This document shows positions 1 to 13,861 of a stretch of 21,503 nucleotides of DNA, one piece after another. Position numbers and translations under genes: made by a program. The stretch covers positions 1 through 21,503 of the forward strand of contig NW_026944397.1 of assembly GCF_033439725.1 (NCBI RefSeq). Direction: 5' to 3'. The DNA comes from Neurospora tetraspora (taxonomy: Eukaryota > Ascomycota > Sordariomycetes > Sordariales > Sordariaceae). The notes below the pieces were generated by a model that was not told the origin of the DNA, ran no database searches, and saw only the letters and a program-made list of their open reading frames with translations. How positions within the stretch are numbered: the stretch's first letter is position 1; each line of letters starts with the position of its first letter.

Positions 1-224
1 CCATTGCGCCGTTTCATGAACCACTCCCGTTGATGAAGCATTCGTCTCGCACCCAGCAGTAAACTGCGGGATCCTCAATCGCAATTGTTTGGCATGTCTC
101 TTGTTGGTAATGCCTTTGATTTTGTATGCTAGAAGCAAGGCCCGTTTGCCGACCCTTGCTAATCCCTGATGCACCGAAATCATAAACCACCTTTACCACC
201 CAACTCCGGCCTGACCCGTTCCCT
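1..224 (-). other. Downstream region of RPL33 (probable 3' UTR)
   Basis: This stretch follows the RPL33 stop codon on the minus strand and runs off the window edge. I see no conserved coding sequence here. It probably holds the 3' UTR of RPL33 and its poly(A) site, but no clear polyadenylation signal could be fixed by eye. Confidence 0.45.
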
Positions 225-987
225 TTAGATAGACGAGGGGTAGAGCATGATGCGGACGGAGGCACCGAAGGACCTGGCGGGGAGGGGAGTGGCGAACTTG
301 GCGCGGACAACGCCGGAGTTGCCTGTGAAGTCACAAGTCAACATTCATCGTTCTACCCAGAACCTCGGGGAATGGGGATAATTACCGTGAGGCCTGGTGA
401 CCTTGCCCCAGATCACGCGGATCTTGGTGCCGCGAACCTCCTTCTGGCCGCGGTAGACATAGGCGACGCGCTTGCCAAGGTAGAAGCTGTATCCCCTGTC
501 AATATCCATCATCGTGGTGTTCGGAACAAGTTTACCACGTACTTGGCAGCAGCAGTGTCATCAACACCCTCGATCTTGACCAAGCTGGTCTTGGGGTGGG
601 TGGTGTGACGGCCACGCTGATAGCTCAGGTGGCGACCCCTATGCGATTCCTCTCGTCAGTCCGTGCTCGGTACGTCGTCGTTTCTGGCCTCGTCGTTTCC
701 GAAATAACCAAGTTCCCAGCAACTGTCGTCTTCGGGGGATCGTTTCGTAGCGGCGCAGCAATCGCAGACTCGTTCGCATCGTCGATTCCTTTCGGGGGTG
801 GCTACTCACTTGACATATACTGCAACAAACAGGGTCAGCAATGTCCAAACTTGCAAAACAGACACAAAGAACCATATACACGGGTTTCGCGACGCCGATG
901 ACTTCAAGGCGACGACGACAACACCGGCAATGTTCTTTGCGCAGGTGGTTTGGGAGTCTCACATCTGTGGCCGGCTTCGGTAGGCAT
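225..987 (-). CDS. RPL33: 60S ribosomal protein eL33 (L33/L35Ae), five exons
   Basis: This encodes a structural protein of the cytosolic large ribosomal subunit. On the minus strand the exons are 963-987, 810-819, 543-638, 386-486 and 225-322. Joined, they give 109 residues with no frame break, the usual family length. The N-terminus reads [20 protein letters not shown]. Other family signatures are [20 protein letters not shown], the block [20 protein letters not shown] and the C-terminal [15 protein letters not shown]. All four introns are GT-AG (143, 171, 56 and 63 nt). The start is fixed because ATG opens the canonical N-terminal peptide. Exon 2 is only 10 nt, and without it the LYVK motif is lost. 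No box C/D or H/ACA snoRNA was convincing in the introns. Identification is secure; the splice sites rest on protein homology and consensus. Confidence 0.95.
810..819 (-). other. RPL33: 10-nt microexon of RPL33
   Basis: The minus-strand exon TATATGTCAA lies between an intron ending in TTGCAG and one starting GTGAGT. Joined to AGA-T of exon 1 and G-GGT of exon 3, it completes the codons TTA-TAT-GTC-AAG (LYVK). This is the strictly expected eL33 sequence after HR. Confidence 0.88.
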
Positions 988-4151
<3,164 letters not shown>

Positions 4152-6015
4152 ATGGCATCTGATCACCATGGAGCGTGAGTGCCCCTCACCCCGCCAATAT
4201 CAGTCATTGCGTGGTGGAGCTCAACAGCTTTTTCAGTCTATGGTTGATTGTTGGTGATTTAGAAGCGCTTGCTAACAAACATGGCGTTGCAGTGCGGTAG
4301 AGCTCAAGGACAACACCGTCATTGTTGTCCTTGGTGCCTCTGGCGATCTCGCTAAGAAGAAGACCGTGAGTTACTGCTTACCATTGGGCTACTTCATATG
4401 GCAATCGACTGACGTGCAACTAGTATCCTGCGCTCTTCGGACTGGTGTGTATGCCCTCTTCTGGGTCGCCTCCGATTAGGGAGCTAACGTTATTCCTGTA
4501 GTACCGCAACCAGTTTTTTGCCCAAGGACATCCGGATCGTGGGTTATGCCAGAACCAAAATGGACCACGACGAGTACATCCGCCGCATCAAGTCGTATAT
4601 CAAGACCCCAACGAAGGAAAGCGAGCAGCAGCTTGAGGAGTTCTGCTCCATCTGCACATACGTTTCCGGCCAGTATGATCGCGACGACTCCTTTATGCAG
4701 CTCAACAAACATTTGGGGAACTCGAGCAAGGAAGGAAAGAGAACCACAGACTCTTCTACATGGCTCTGCCCCCAGCGTTTTCACCATTGTTTCACAGCAT
4801 CTCAAGAGGTGCTGCTACCCCTCCAGGGGCGTTGCGCGTGTTATTGTAAGTCACTTGTCTTTTCGTTGTACCTCAGCCCTTGTCTGACACTGCAACAATA
4901 GGTCGAGAAACCCTTTGGCAAGGACTTGGCAAGCTCTCGAGAACTGCAAAAGTCTCTTGAGCCTGACTGGAGGGAAGAAGAGCTCTTCCGTATCGACCAT
5001 TATCTCGGCAAGGAGATGGTGGAACATTCTTATTCTGCGTTTCGGCAACTCCTTCCTGGGCGCTACCTGGAACAGGCATCACATCGACAACGTCCCAGAT
5101 TACATTCAAGGAACCTTTCGGCACCGAGGGTCGTGGTGGTTACTTCGACGAGTTCGGCATCATCCGCGATGTCATGCAGAACCATTTGTTGCAGGTTCTT
5201 ACGCTGCTTGCCATGGAGCGCCCCATCTCTTTCTCCCGCTGAAGATATCCGTGATGAGAAGGTGCGGGTCCTCCGCGCCATTCCGGCAATCGAGCCCAAG
5301 AACGTCATCATCGGCCAGTACGGAAGGTCGCTTGACGGAAGCAAGCCTGCTTACAAGGAAGACGATACTGTCCCCAAGGATTCCCGTTGCCCCACTTTCT
5401 GTGCGCTAGTTGCGTACATCAAGAACGAGCGTTGGGATGGTGTACCCTTCATCATGAAGGCAGGCAAGGCCTTGAACGAGCAGAAGACCGAGATCCGCGT
5501 GCAGTTCAAGGACGTCACATCGGGCATTTTCAAGGACATTCCTCGCAACGAACTCGTCATGCGCATTCAGCCCAACGAAAGTGTCTACATCAAGATGAAC
5601 TCTAAGCTTCCCGGCCTGAGCATGCAGACCGTTGTCACCGAGCTTGACCTCACCTACAGGAGACGCTTCTCCGACCTCAAGATTCCCGAGGCCTACGAGT
5701 CCCTTATTCTCGACTGCTTGAAGGGCGACCATTCCAACTTTGTCCGTGATGATGAGCTCGATGCCAGCTGGAGAATCTTTACCCCTCTGCTTCACTATCT
5801 CGATGATAATAAGGAAATCATCCCGATGGAGTATCCTTATGGTACGTGATCACCAAGATGTTCTATGGAATGACATTCAGTACTAACATTGTCTAGGTTC
5901 TCGCGGCCCGGCTGTTCTGGATGACTTTACGGCCTCGTACGGCTACAAATTCAGCGATGCTGCGGGCTACCAGTGGCCCACAACCTCCGCCATGGGGTCG
6001 GGCATGAAGCTGTAG
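4152..6015 (+). CDS. ZWF1: Glucose-6-phosphate 1-dehydrogenase, six exons, with frame breaks
   Basis: This cytosolic enzyme oxidises glucose-6-phosphate to 6-phosphogluconolactone and makes NADPH, the entry step of the oxidative pentose phosphate pathway. The exons are 4152-4174, 4293-4365, 4424-4444, 4502-4845, 4902-5841 and 5897-6015. The implied protein is about 506 residues, the normal length. Visible landmarks are the nucleotide-binding [10 protein letters not shown] (residues 22-31), EKPFGKDL (about 156-163), the active-site RIDHYLGKE (about 184-192), NRHHIDNVQ, and the C-terminal block [20 protein letters not shown]. The reading frame is broken six times relative to the family: an extra T in 4514-4519, a missing base at 4715-4718, a missing C at 4769-4773, two bases missing near 5020-5023, an extra C in 5094-5096 and an extra C in 5235-5237. 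Frame returns correctly each time, so sequence error is the likelier reading than a pseudogene. Confidence 0.93.
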
Positions 6016-7822
6016 ATTCGCAACGTCCTCACTATCCTCCCTTCGCTCCGGATGATGGATATGCTTTGGTACACGTGGTTCAATCTGCGTCATGAGTTGG
6101 CAAAGGAAGCAGTTGTATCACGTCATGAGCAGAAACGTTGGGACTAGATCTTGCTTCCATTTCCCCTGGGGGTTTTCTGCGTTTTCTTTTTATGTGATGC
6201 TGGGAAAAGCATTAAAGCAATTTCATGAGAGTCAAAAGAGGCATGTATGGGTTTATAGGTAACAGCGGGCATGGCTGTTGTTATGTCCTTCACGATCCGG
6301 AGAGAACAATTTATGATGAGGTTCCTTTCTTACTATAGGTGTTGGGGATACAGGTAGTGACTCGCTCTTGTGCCTGGGGATGGTTGAAGACGTGAAGGGA
6401 TGTCTTATCTCATACTGAGGCCGAATTTGAGTAGCCAAGTAGTTAGAGAAAGCTTCTTACCTTAATGGCCAGTACATTCATATTGAGCGTTGCCGCATTG
6501 TGCACTTTACGGTAACCATTGATCAGTCCTACGTATAGGTATGATACCCTAAAGTTGCTGTATCAAATTGCCAGCCGAACCAAAGCACAGGCCTGTAACG
6601 TCACGGGTGGATAGGTACGGTACCAGTCCGAAGTTTGATTACGTACTGCAGTATTTACCATGCAATACACAGAGCGTATCGTAACATATATCGTAAGGTA
6701 GTAACCATGTTTCTGGGCAGAGACACAAGGGCTTTTAGGTCGTACCTTTAACTGTGAGTTGAAATATCGATTTTACGTCATGTGTAATCGATAACTGGAT
6801 AAGATAGCAAAATACGAGTATTTTCCATTAACAGCTGAGTATCTTAATGCGACGTTGGATTCACCAAATTTTCAAACTTTCAATAGGCGTGGTCAGCCTT
6901 GCGGCCGTCTCTCTTGTGTTGGTTGAAAGATCCACAGTGGCACCTACCTCTAGGTACTGGTAGGTACTTCCTTGGCTGGCTGCGCAATGGGTACTGCACC
7001 GGGCGAGAAGTGACCCCAGCCTCACTGGAGAAGGGCATACCGTGGATGGGTCTTCTTCCTCCCTGGGCGCCCACCCGTCGCAGACTGCCCGACAGGGAGG
7101 GCATTTGTCACTGGTGCGACGAACCTTTCAAAGGCACCAGACAAGTGATCCACGCGCACGCGCATTTCGACTTCCACTTGATCACCTGTCGCTTTTCCCT
7201 TGACCTCCGTTTCTAGCGTAAAATTCGATTTTGTGACCGACTCGGGCAGGCGTCCCATTCCAGGCTCTCACCTACCGCCTTCCTCGCTCTACGAACCAGC
7301 GCGTGTTGTATTTTCGATCGCCTTCCACTTTTGCGCACCTCCACTGCCGGGCAAATCTGAAACCCGCTGGCGACTTTCACTTTGACATCAACTACGATCC
7401 GACACGGCGCCCTACTTTCGCCCACCAACGCAACTTTTTCAATCAACTCGCCACCCGAAGTGATGGGAAATCGTGCTGTCTGCGCCAATCTCAACGTCTG
7501 AGCCGTGGTTTGATGCGCGCTCCCCGGGGCCTCCTTGACGAAGAAATTCCCCAGCGGATGTTCTTACCGTTCGCCTTCTCTCGCCTTCGCTACAACTTGG
7601 ACATCAACAACACGTCCCTGGTAACGACCGTCACACGACCGACGATATCCCGATATCTCGCGACACGCTTCCGATCTTGCGTGGTATTTGCCGAAGCTGT
7701 TACACTTTGACGACCGATTCCCGTCTTCACGACTGCATTTCTAGAGATTATTTCAGCAACACACGACACTGGGGACGCTCTTTGGGCGAGCGTTGTTCGC
7801 GCGGCAGTAAGGCACGCGCAGG
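6016..7822. other. Intergenic region between the G6PD gene and MED14
   Basis: The first few hundred bases are the probable G6PD 3' UTR. The middle, about 6430-6860, is A/T-richer with no coding signal. From about 7100 the DNA is pyrimidine-rich and likely holds the MED14 promoter and a long 5' leader. The open frame at 7303-7710 (135 codons) is Arg/Leu/Phe-rich and matches nothing I recognise; if transcribed it could act as an upstream ORF, but this is unsupported. No tRNA or rRNA was seen. Confidence 0.45.
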
Positions 7823-10800
7823 ATGGAAAACGGACATATGAACGGAGTGCGCACCCATCACGACAGGAATTCGTGGACGAACGGCGTCAATGGAGGCGTG
7901 GCCAAGCGGGAGGGCTCGCCAGATAAGGGTAAAGCTCTCGCAAACATGTCGGGCTCCTCAGCCATGACGAACGGCGGAGGTGCCTCCTTCATGGATGTGG
8001 ACAGCCAGCCGCCTGGCGGCTCTAAATTCACCGATCTGCCAGACGAGATCCAACACATCACCGCGGATATTATGCCTCTAAGCCTACTCCTGACTAGATT
8101 GTCACAATGGACTCACACGAAGTTGCAAGACGAGATCGCATACCTTGCCTCCAAACCCTTACCACAAGCCGTCCTGAATGGCAACACCAACCACCAATCC
8201 GCGGATAATCACGACACCTCGCAGGAGAGTCTTGAAAAGAAGGTTCATCTCCTCAACTTCCTGCAGGATATGCATTCAAAATGGGTCAAGACCCTTGTCA
8301 TCACCGAATGGAGCAAAAAGGCAGCTCAGGTTGGAGCCCTGATTGACATCAGGGTACATATGTTGACCAAACAGGCTCACTACCAAGAACTCTTCTGGGA
8401 GTTGATCAGGATGAAGCAGGATCTTCACTGGGCGAAAGTGCCGGGCCCAGATCTGAAGACGGCTCTGGAAGTTCTGACAACTGGTCAAGCGTCCTGGATG
8501 CCCGAGGTAAGTCGATGGTCCAGATTATGCTCTGTGGCTTGGTGTTCTGACAACGTTAGTTGGGATATATCGAGCCCCCCCTATAACGTGGGAGGAGAAA
8601 GAAGCGTTTATCGACAACATCAATACCATGCTAAGCGTACGACTCACCTTCGACGAACACGAAAAGATCCCGGCTGCTTTCCGTGACTATAACATCTCGA
8701 ACGGAAGGGTCACGTTCAAAGTGAAGGGAGAGTTTGAAGTCGACCTGACGATTGGTGATGAGGACTTTGAGCAGCAATTCTGGTTCATCGACTTCCGCTT
8801 TCTTTTCACCCCTGCTCCAGCAGAGCTGTCGCATGGTGTGCGCACTTTCCTCGAGAACAAAGTCAACACAATCCTGGGCGATCAGGGCTTGGCTGGGTGC
8901 TATAACTATCTTCATGAGTTCGTTTAACTCAGAAGATTGTTGAGTTCCGTCGTCAGGCAACGGAACTGGCAATGGGCAGGTGGGTTGATACCCTGAAGGT
9001 CGAGAAACTCAACCGTGCCATGTCTATCCAGTACTGGCTCAAGCCTCCGCACGGTCTGGAGGGCCCTTCTTCACAAACTGCCAAGAGCTGGGTTTTGCTA
9101 GGGGTATGGAGCGGAAAGGGCGTCGAAGGAGACCTTGATTCGAAGCCTTCAAGTTACATCAGCCTACGTTGGTTCCGCGACAACAAGGAGGTCAAGGATT
9201 TCGACATACCCTAAATGTTGAGACTATTTCTGCGGAAAAGCTCCTGACGGCGGTTATTGCAAGTCACGTTGAATACATACTCACATCGATATCTAGCAAG
9301 CTTCTCAGCAAACCTCGGTTTGCACAGAAGCATGCAAGACTTGACTTGGAGATTTCAAAGGAGGAGCCGCAGAATTCTTCTTTGGCCGTACAACTATTCG
9401 ACAATGACAAGGCTGTCATCAAGATCGAACCACTGACGGGCTTTTTTACACTGTTCCCGCGGTCCCCGGTCTTCTTGAAGGGACAAATGAAGCTGAATAC
9501 CAGTTCCAATGCGGCGGAAGAAGGCGCAAACCTTATGGAGCAACTAAGATTTGACCATACAGTCAAGGATCTCAACAGCCGTGTAAGGAGTATAGGCTGG
9601 TTGTTTGCCGTCCGCCAATTACCCAGGAAGAGACCAAGGCTATCGTCTACTCGGATGCTTCAGGATCTCGGAAGCTTTCAAGGCAGTTTGGCTCAGAAAG
9701 GCAAATTGGATGACACGACAATGGTTCGTCATGATGAGCATGATTCTTGGTGGTGACCAATGGTGGCTAGTTGACCTGTGAGTATAATCCTGATCAGATA
9801 AGCTTGGAGATTGATGATGTGCTAACTCTGAATAGCTCACCACCAAGCCTAACTTCCCCCGCCGGCCGCCTGAGGCTGTTCACCAAAATGCCCATGACGT
9901 CCAACCAACTAACGTTGTCGGACACCTTCTTCCGAAATTTGTCGGTCTACGCCGCTGGCATGATTTCACATATCACCGATCTTCGCAAGCTACATACCCT
10001 CAAAAATCACACCGGCACTCGAGTTGCCAAACCACAGCCTACCGCCCCAGGTTAGGCTGCCTACGATTTATGTGCGGCTATCGGAATGCTTCAACAAACG
10101 TCCTGGATCCAGCAGTCGTACCTTGACGTGGGCAAAGGCTCGTACCCATCATCTTCAAGAGTCCGGACTCACACAGGTGACCCAAGAGGGCCCAGCAGAT
10201 GCCACACAGCCGCTCAGGTCCGGCGCGATACGCCAGCTAAGATCCGAGCGGAGGCTAGATTACCGTGATCGACAGGAACAAGTTCAAATCTCTGCGCGGA
10301 AATGTAGACCACGATGTGGTGTACAACCATCGTACCGGCCAGTTCTCGCTTAAGCTGCGAGCGGATATGGGTACTCCCGTAGTCGATTTTGCTCGCCGAT
10401 CGCGTACAGGCCCTGGAACGCTTGATGGAGTTGTTGTTGAGGCCATAAGACTGGCTGGTAGCAAACGCCATTCCTCAAAGTGTTGCGCTCCGCGAGGGTT
10501 GTTTTCACCTACAGCAACGACCCAGCAGAACCTGTTTCCGGTCCATCACAGGGTCCTCGTGCATGGAGCGTACACCTAGACCTCCCCAAAGATGCCAAGG
10601 TTATCCTTACTCTCGAAAAGGGAACCCTCATATGCTCGCGCTAGATATGTTGCAAGAAATGGCCCAGTCCTACCAAGACCGAGCTTCTAACCGTCTACCT
10701 TCCATTCTCTCTGCCGCTGTATAGGGTGTGGACAGAATCGAGGATGAGTGGAAAGCATTGCGGCGAAGAACGCAGGCAATGTGGCGATCGTGGTAAAAGC

Positions 10801-11726
10801 GGCAGAGTGGGTAACGATTAGGTTCTCGCTCTCTGCTCCGACTACTCGGCGACTGTTGTGCCTTGATATCAGGACCATGGGCCGCAAAGGTAGACTGTTG
10901 TGGCACGTCAAGCGTACTGATGAAAGGGGCACGAACGACCTCTTAACGCCCCGCAGGATGAGTTTGATACCTCCCTCCAGCGGTCGGTATGGCACGCTCA
11001 TGGCGATGGAAGGAAAAGCTTCGGTACCAGCGCCGCTGCTGACCCAAAGATCGGCATTGAAACGCTGTTATGGTCTATCAGCGAGTCAGTGAAATCGCTG
11101 GTCGGTACACTTCCCCCACCGCCCATCACCGCTCCCCATCAAGGAGGCGCAGTACAGGATCTTAAACAAGGACACCAGCAAACACCCCAGGAGCTAGTAG
11201 CTGCACAAGCTGCACAGGGAATGCCCCCGCAACGACCGAAGCAGCAACCACCTCCACCATCCCAACCACAACAGCAGCACCGGCCCGTTAACCAACCGCA
11301 AGCCCAGCCTCAGCCTCAGGCCCAGCCCCATACTCAGGTCCAACTCCAGCAGGCTCAGGTTGCTCAGCTCCAAGCTCAGCGCCAGGCACAAGCCCGCGCC
11401 AACAACAACAGATTCGTCAACCGCGCGCATCCCGGCCAGCCACCACAACAGCGGCAGCCTGGCCCTCAAACCCAGGCACAACAGCAGCAACAGCAGCAAC
11501 AGCGGTACCAGATCCAGCAACAAGCACAAGCGATGCAGCGAATGCAGCAACAGCAACAACAGCAGGCCGCCCAACAACATGCCCAACAGCAAGGCCAGGC
11601 CCAACAAGGCCAAAGACCCGTTCACGGCCAAGGAGGTCCTCAGGGCGTGCCGCAGGACAGCCGGGTCAAGGTGGTGCTGGTGGTGGTATGGGTGGGAAGA
11701 ATGCCCCTGTGGTAGTTATCGACTAA
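7823..11726 (+). CDS. MED14: Mediator complex subunit 14 (Rgr1), three exons, with many frame breaks
   Basis: Med14 is the scaffold joining the head, middle and tail modules of Mediator in RNA polymerase II transcription. Exons are 7823-8506, 8560-9777 and 9836-11726, giving about 1270 residues after allowing for indels. The N-terminal Med14 domain is clear (FTDLPDEIQHITADIMPLSL, then HLLNFLQDMHSKWVKTLVI near residue 140). Later landmarks are GRVTFKVKGEFEVDLTI, FWFIDFRFLF, WWLVDLSPPS, TIYVRLSE and VIDRNKFKSL. The C-terminus is a long Gln/Pro/Ala-rich disordered tail ending in NAPVVVID and a TAA at 11724. About twenty single-base frame changes are needed, for example seven C where eight are expected at 8575-8581, a missing T at 8923-8925, missing C at 9209-9211 and 9615-9616, and missing G at 9670-9671 and 11655-11656. 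Breaks are dense at 10040-10950, so that part is only approximately readable. Confidence 0.88.
11160..11640 (+). repeat. Gln-rich low-complexity tract in MED14
   Basis: Imperfect CAG/CAA/CCA codon repeats encode a Gln/Pro/Ala/His-rich tail. The densest part is CAGCAGCAACAGCAGCAACA at about 11482-11503, with a second cluster at 11535-11565. Such tails are common in fungal Mediator tail subunits and are probably disordered. Replication slippage here could vary the length between strains. Confidence 0.8.
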
Positions 11727-12914
11727 GGAAAAGACGTATAACTACTCGGCGTTTCAAGCAAAGAATAAGAAGGAAATCCGGATGGTGAGGTGGATGGGAT
11801 GTACATAAGTCGTAGTGTAGTAGTGTTGTTATCGGGCATTTATGGAGCGAGGCCACAAAAAAAAAAGAAAGCGGATTCTAAGTTCTAACTGGTATTGACT
11901 GATCCTTTATTTTTAACTACACATCCGGAAAAGGGGAAAGGAAAAAGGGAGGAAGGAAGGAGTTGGGAGCTTATTAGGAAGATTTCCCTTCTATTACATA
12001 CTTGCTCTAGGAGAGGGGAGGAGGTGATGTTAGCTGAAGAGAGAGAGAGGTTCAAAAGGAATAAAATAAAAAACATGGCGAGCTTGGGGGGAAGAGATTA
12101 GTGGCCAGCCAATATGAAAATCCTAAATATCCTTATCAAACCGTTGGTGGTTACACCTCTATCATACATACGCAAGTGCGTTAGACCTGACGGTCTGTAA
12201 TACGATCACAGAAATAGAGGCATACCGACGGCGTTAACGGGTTTGATGCTGGGAGTTAACTGACTGGTAGAAAAGTGAATGGCGTGGGGTGTGGAATACG
12301 CTGCTGGATAGTTGACACCAACAGAAAAAACAAAACACAATAGGAAGAAGTCTACTTTGAAAGACAATAGATAAGTTGACTAGCGAGTCCACTCCCACTT
12401 TGAATTTCCTGAGCTTTTTGCATGACTTGCTAGGACTGGTCCATAGGCAGGAATGTATGTGTACACGGGTTTTGCTGTGTCAAAGTCATTCCATTCCCTC
12501 CGAGTGATCACGAGTTCAAAATAGACTCGAGGATGGATCACTATAATCGTGGGTGTGAGTGAGGACTGGTCGTAGAGTTGAGGTTACTTAACGCGCGAAT
12601 ACGAGAACTAACATCCACCGGGTCTTTAGGCAATAACGCAGAACATTTGACTAGGTAGCAATTCAAAATATTAGAGTCGAGAACATGGGACCTCCATACT
12701 GACCCTTTCCATAGTACATACACCGTTTCTGGCCCAGTTTCGGTTGAATACTCATCCCTCCACGGGTAAGTAGGGTAGGGTAGGGTAGCTTATTCCCTAT
12801 ATCTCTATTTATCTGTAATGTACACACTGACTATTCTATTCATTTGTCAGATTTTCTATCCATTTTCCATCGCGTTGCCGGTCCGGTCATGTCCTCCTTC
12901 CTACAGCGGCAGAC
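11727..12914. other. Convergent intergenic region between MED14 and HEM14
   Basis: Both flanking genes end here, so this holds their 3' UTRs and terminators. It includes an A10 run near 11858-11867, a purine-rich stretch at 11925-12060, an imperfect inverted repeat at 12135-12247 and a short TAGGG triplication at 12771-12786. A 67-codon open stretch on the minus strand (12380-12583) lacks a start codon and has no family match, so I do not call it. Confidence 0.5.
12135..12247. repeat. Weak imperfect inverted repeat
   Basis: ATCAAACC at 12135-12142 pairs with GGTTTGAT at 12240-12247. Inside them, CCTCTAT (left) pairs with ATAGAGG (right). A small AGACC/GGTCT hairpin sits at the centre. The arms between are poorly matched. 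It could be an old foldback element or a transcript-end structure; chance is also possible. Confidence 0.3.
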
Positions 12915-13815
12915 CTAACGATCCCTTTCCTCTTCATAGTATTCCGAAAGGGGAGTGTTCCCAAACCTCAACGGGAACACTTCCTTGTCCCCCTTCTCCG
13001 CCTGCTTCCAAGACTCCGACATCGGTCTGGTAAATCGCTGCAGGCCCGTCTTCCCAACCGTCTCTCCGGTATATTTGCCCCAGAACCCGCCCGTTATCTC
13101 GAACGCAATGTCCGCAGCGCCGCGCAGCGCGCTGTTGATGCCGGGCGTCTGGTACGAGCCGCCCACCACGGCCAGGTTGCCCTTGAAGGCCCGCAGCAGC
13201 TCGTGGTGCGCGTTCACCATGCGCTCGCGGTGGCCGACCGTGTGCTGCGGGATGCAGTTGTGGCAGAGCTTGGTGGTGGCCACGGCGCCGGCCGCGTCGT
13301 CCTCGGGGATCTGCAGGTGGCGCTCCACCGCGGCCTTGGCCATGGCGATGCACTTGTTCTCGTCGTACATGTAGGAGGGCTCGGCGTCCCAGTAGTGGCC
13401 GCCCATCATGACGGTGGAACTTGGTGCCGGGGACGGTGTCGCCGCCGTAGTTGCGGCCGCGGTGCTCACGGTCCGAGTCGAAGAGCACGCCGAGGACACC
13501 CTCCTCGTTGTGGGGCGTGGTCGAGGGGATAAGATAGCCGATACCATTGAATGGTGCGTTGAGGTTGGGGGTTGGGTACCAGATGTTGACGACTCGGATC
13601 GTGACGGCGGTCGAGCGGGCTAGGGAGGGGAGCTTGTTGACGGTGAGCCCGGCTAGTGTCTTTGCGTAGATTGTTGACACGACTTTGTCGTATAGGACGT
13701 TTTGAACAGTTTTGGTGGATTTGATCTGGCGTGAAGAGTTAGTAAATGATATCGCAAAATTACCGGCTGATAATCAGCCTGGTCGATGCTGGCGAAGCAG
13801 CAGAAGCTTTTGTCC

Positions 13816-13861
<46 letters not shown>

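Noticed and set aside
487-962. Box C/D snoRNA inside RPL33 introns
   Set aside because: A CGATGATGG and nearby CTGA-like bases occur, but spacing, terminal stem and full box C consensus are lacking.
11194-11631. Leu-rich 145-codon minus-strand frame
   Set aside because: It is the antisense shadow of the MED14 Gln-rich tail (CAG/CTG complement).
12380-12583. 67-codon open stretch on the minus strand ending in KWEWTR and a stop
   Set aside because: It looks protein-like but has no ATG, no clear upstream exon and no recognised family; an open stretch of this length is not rare by chance.
12771-12786. Telomere-like TAGGG repeats
   Set aside because: Only three units, and a five-base unit rather than TTAGGG; too short for a telomere relic.
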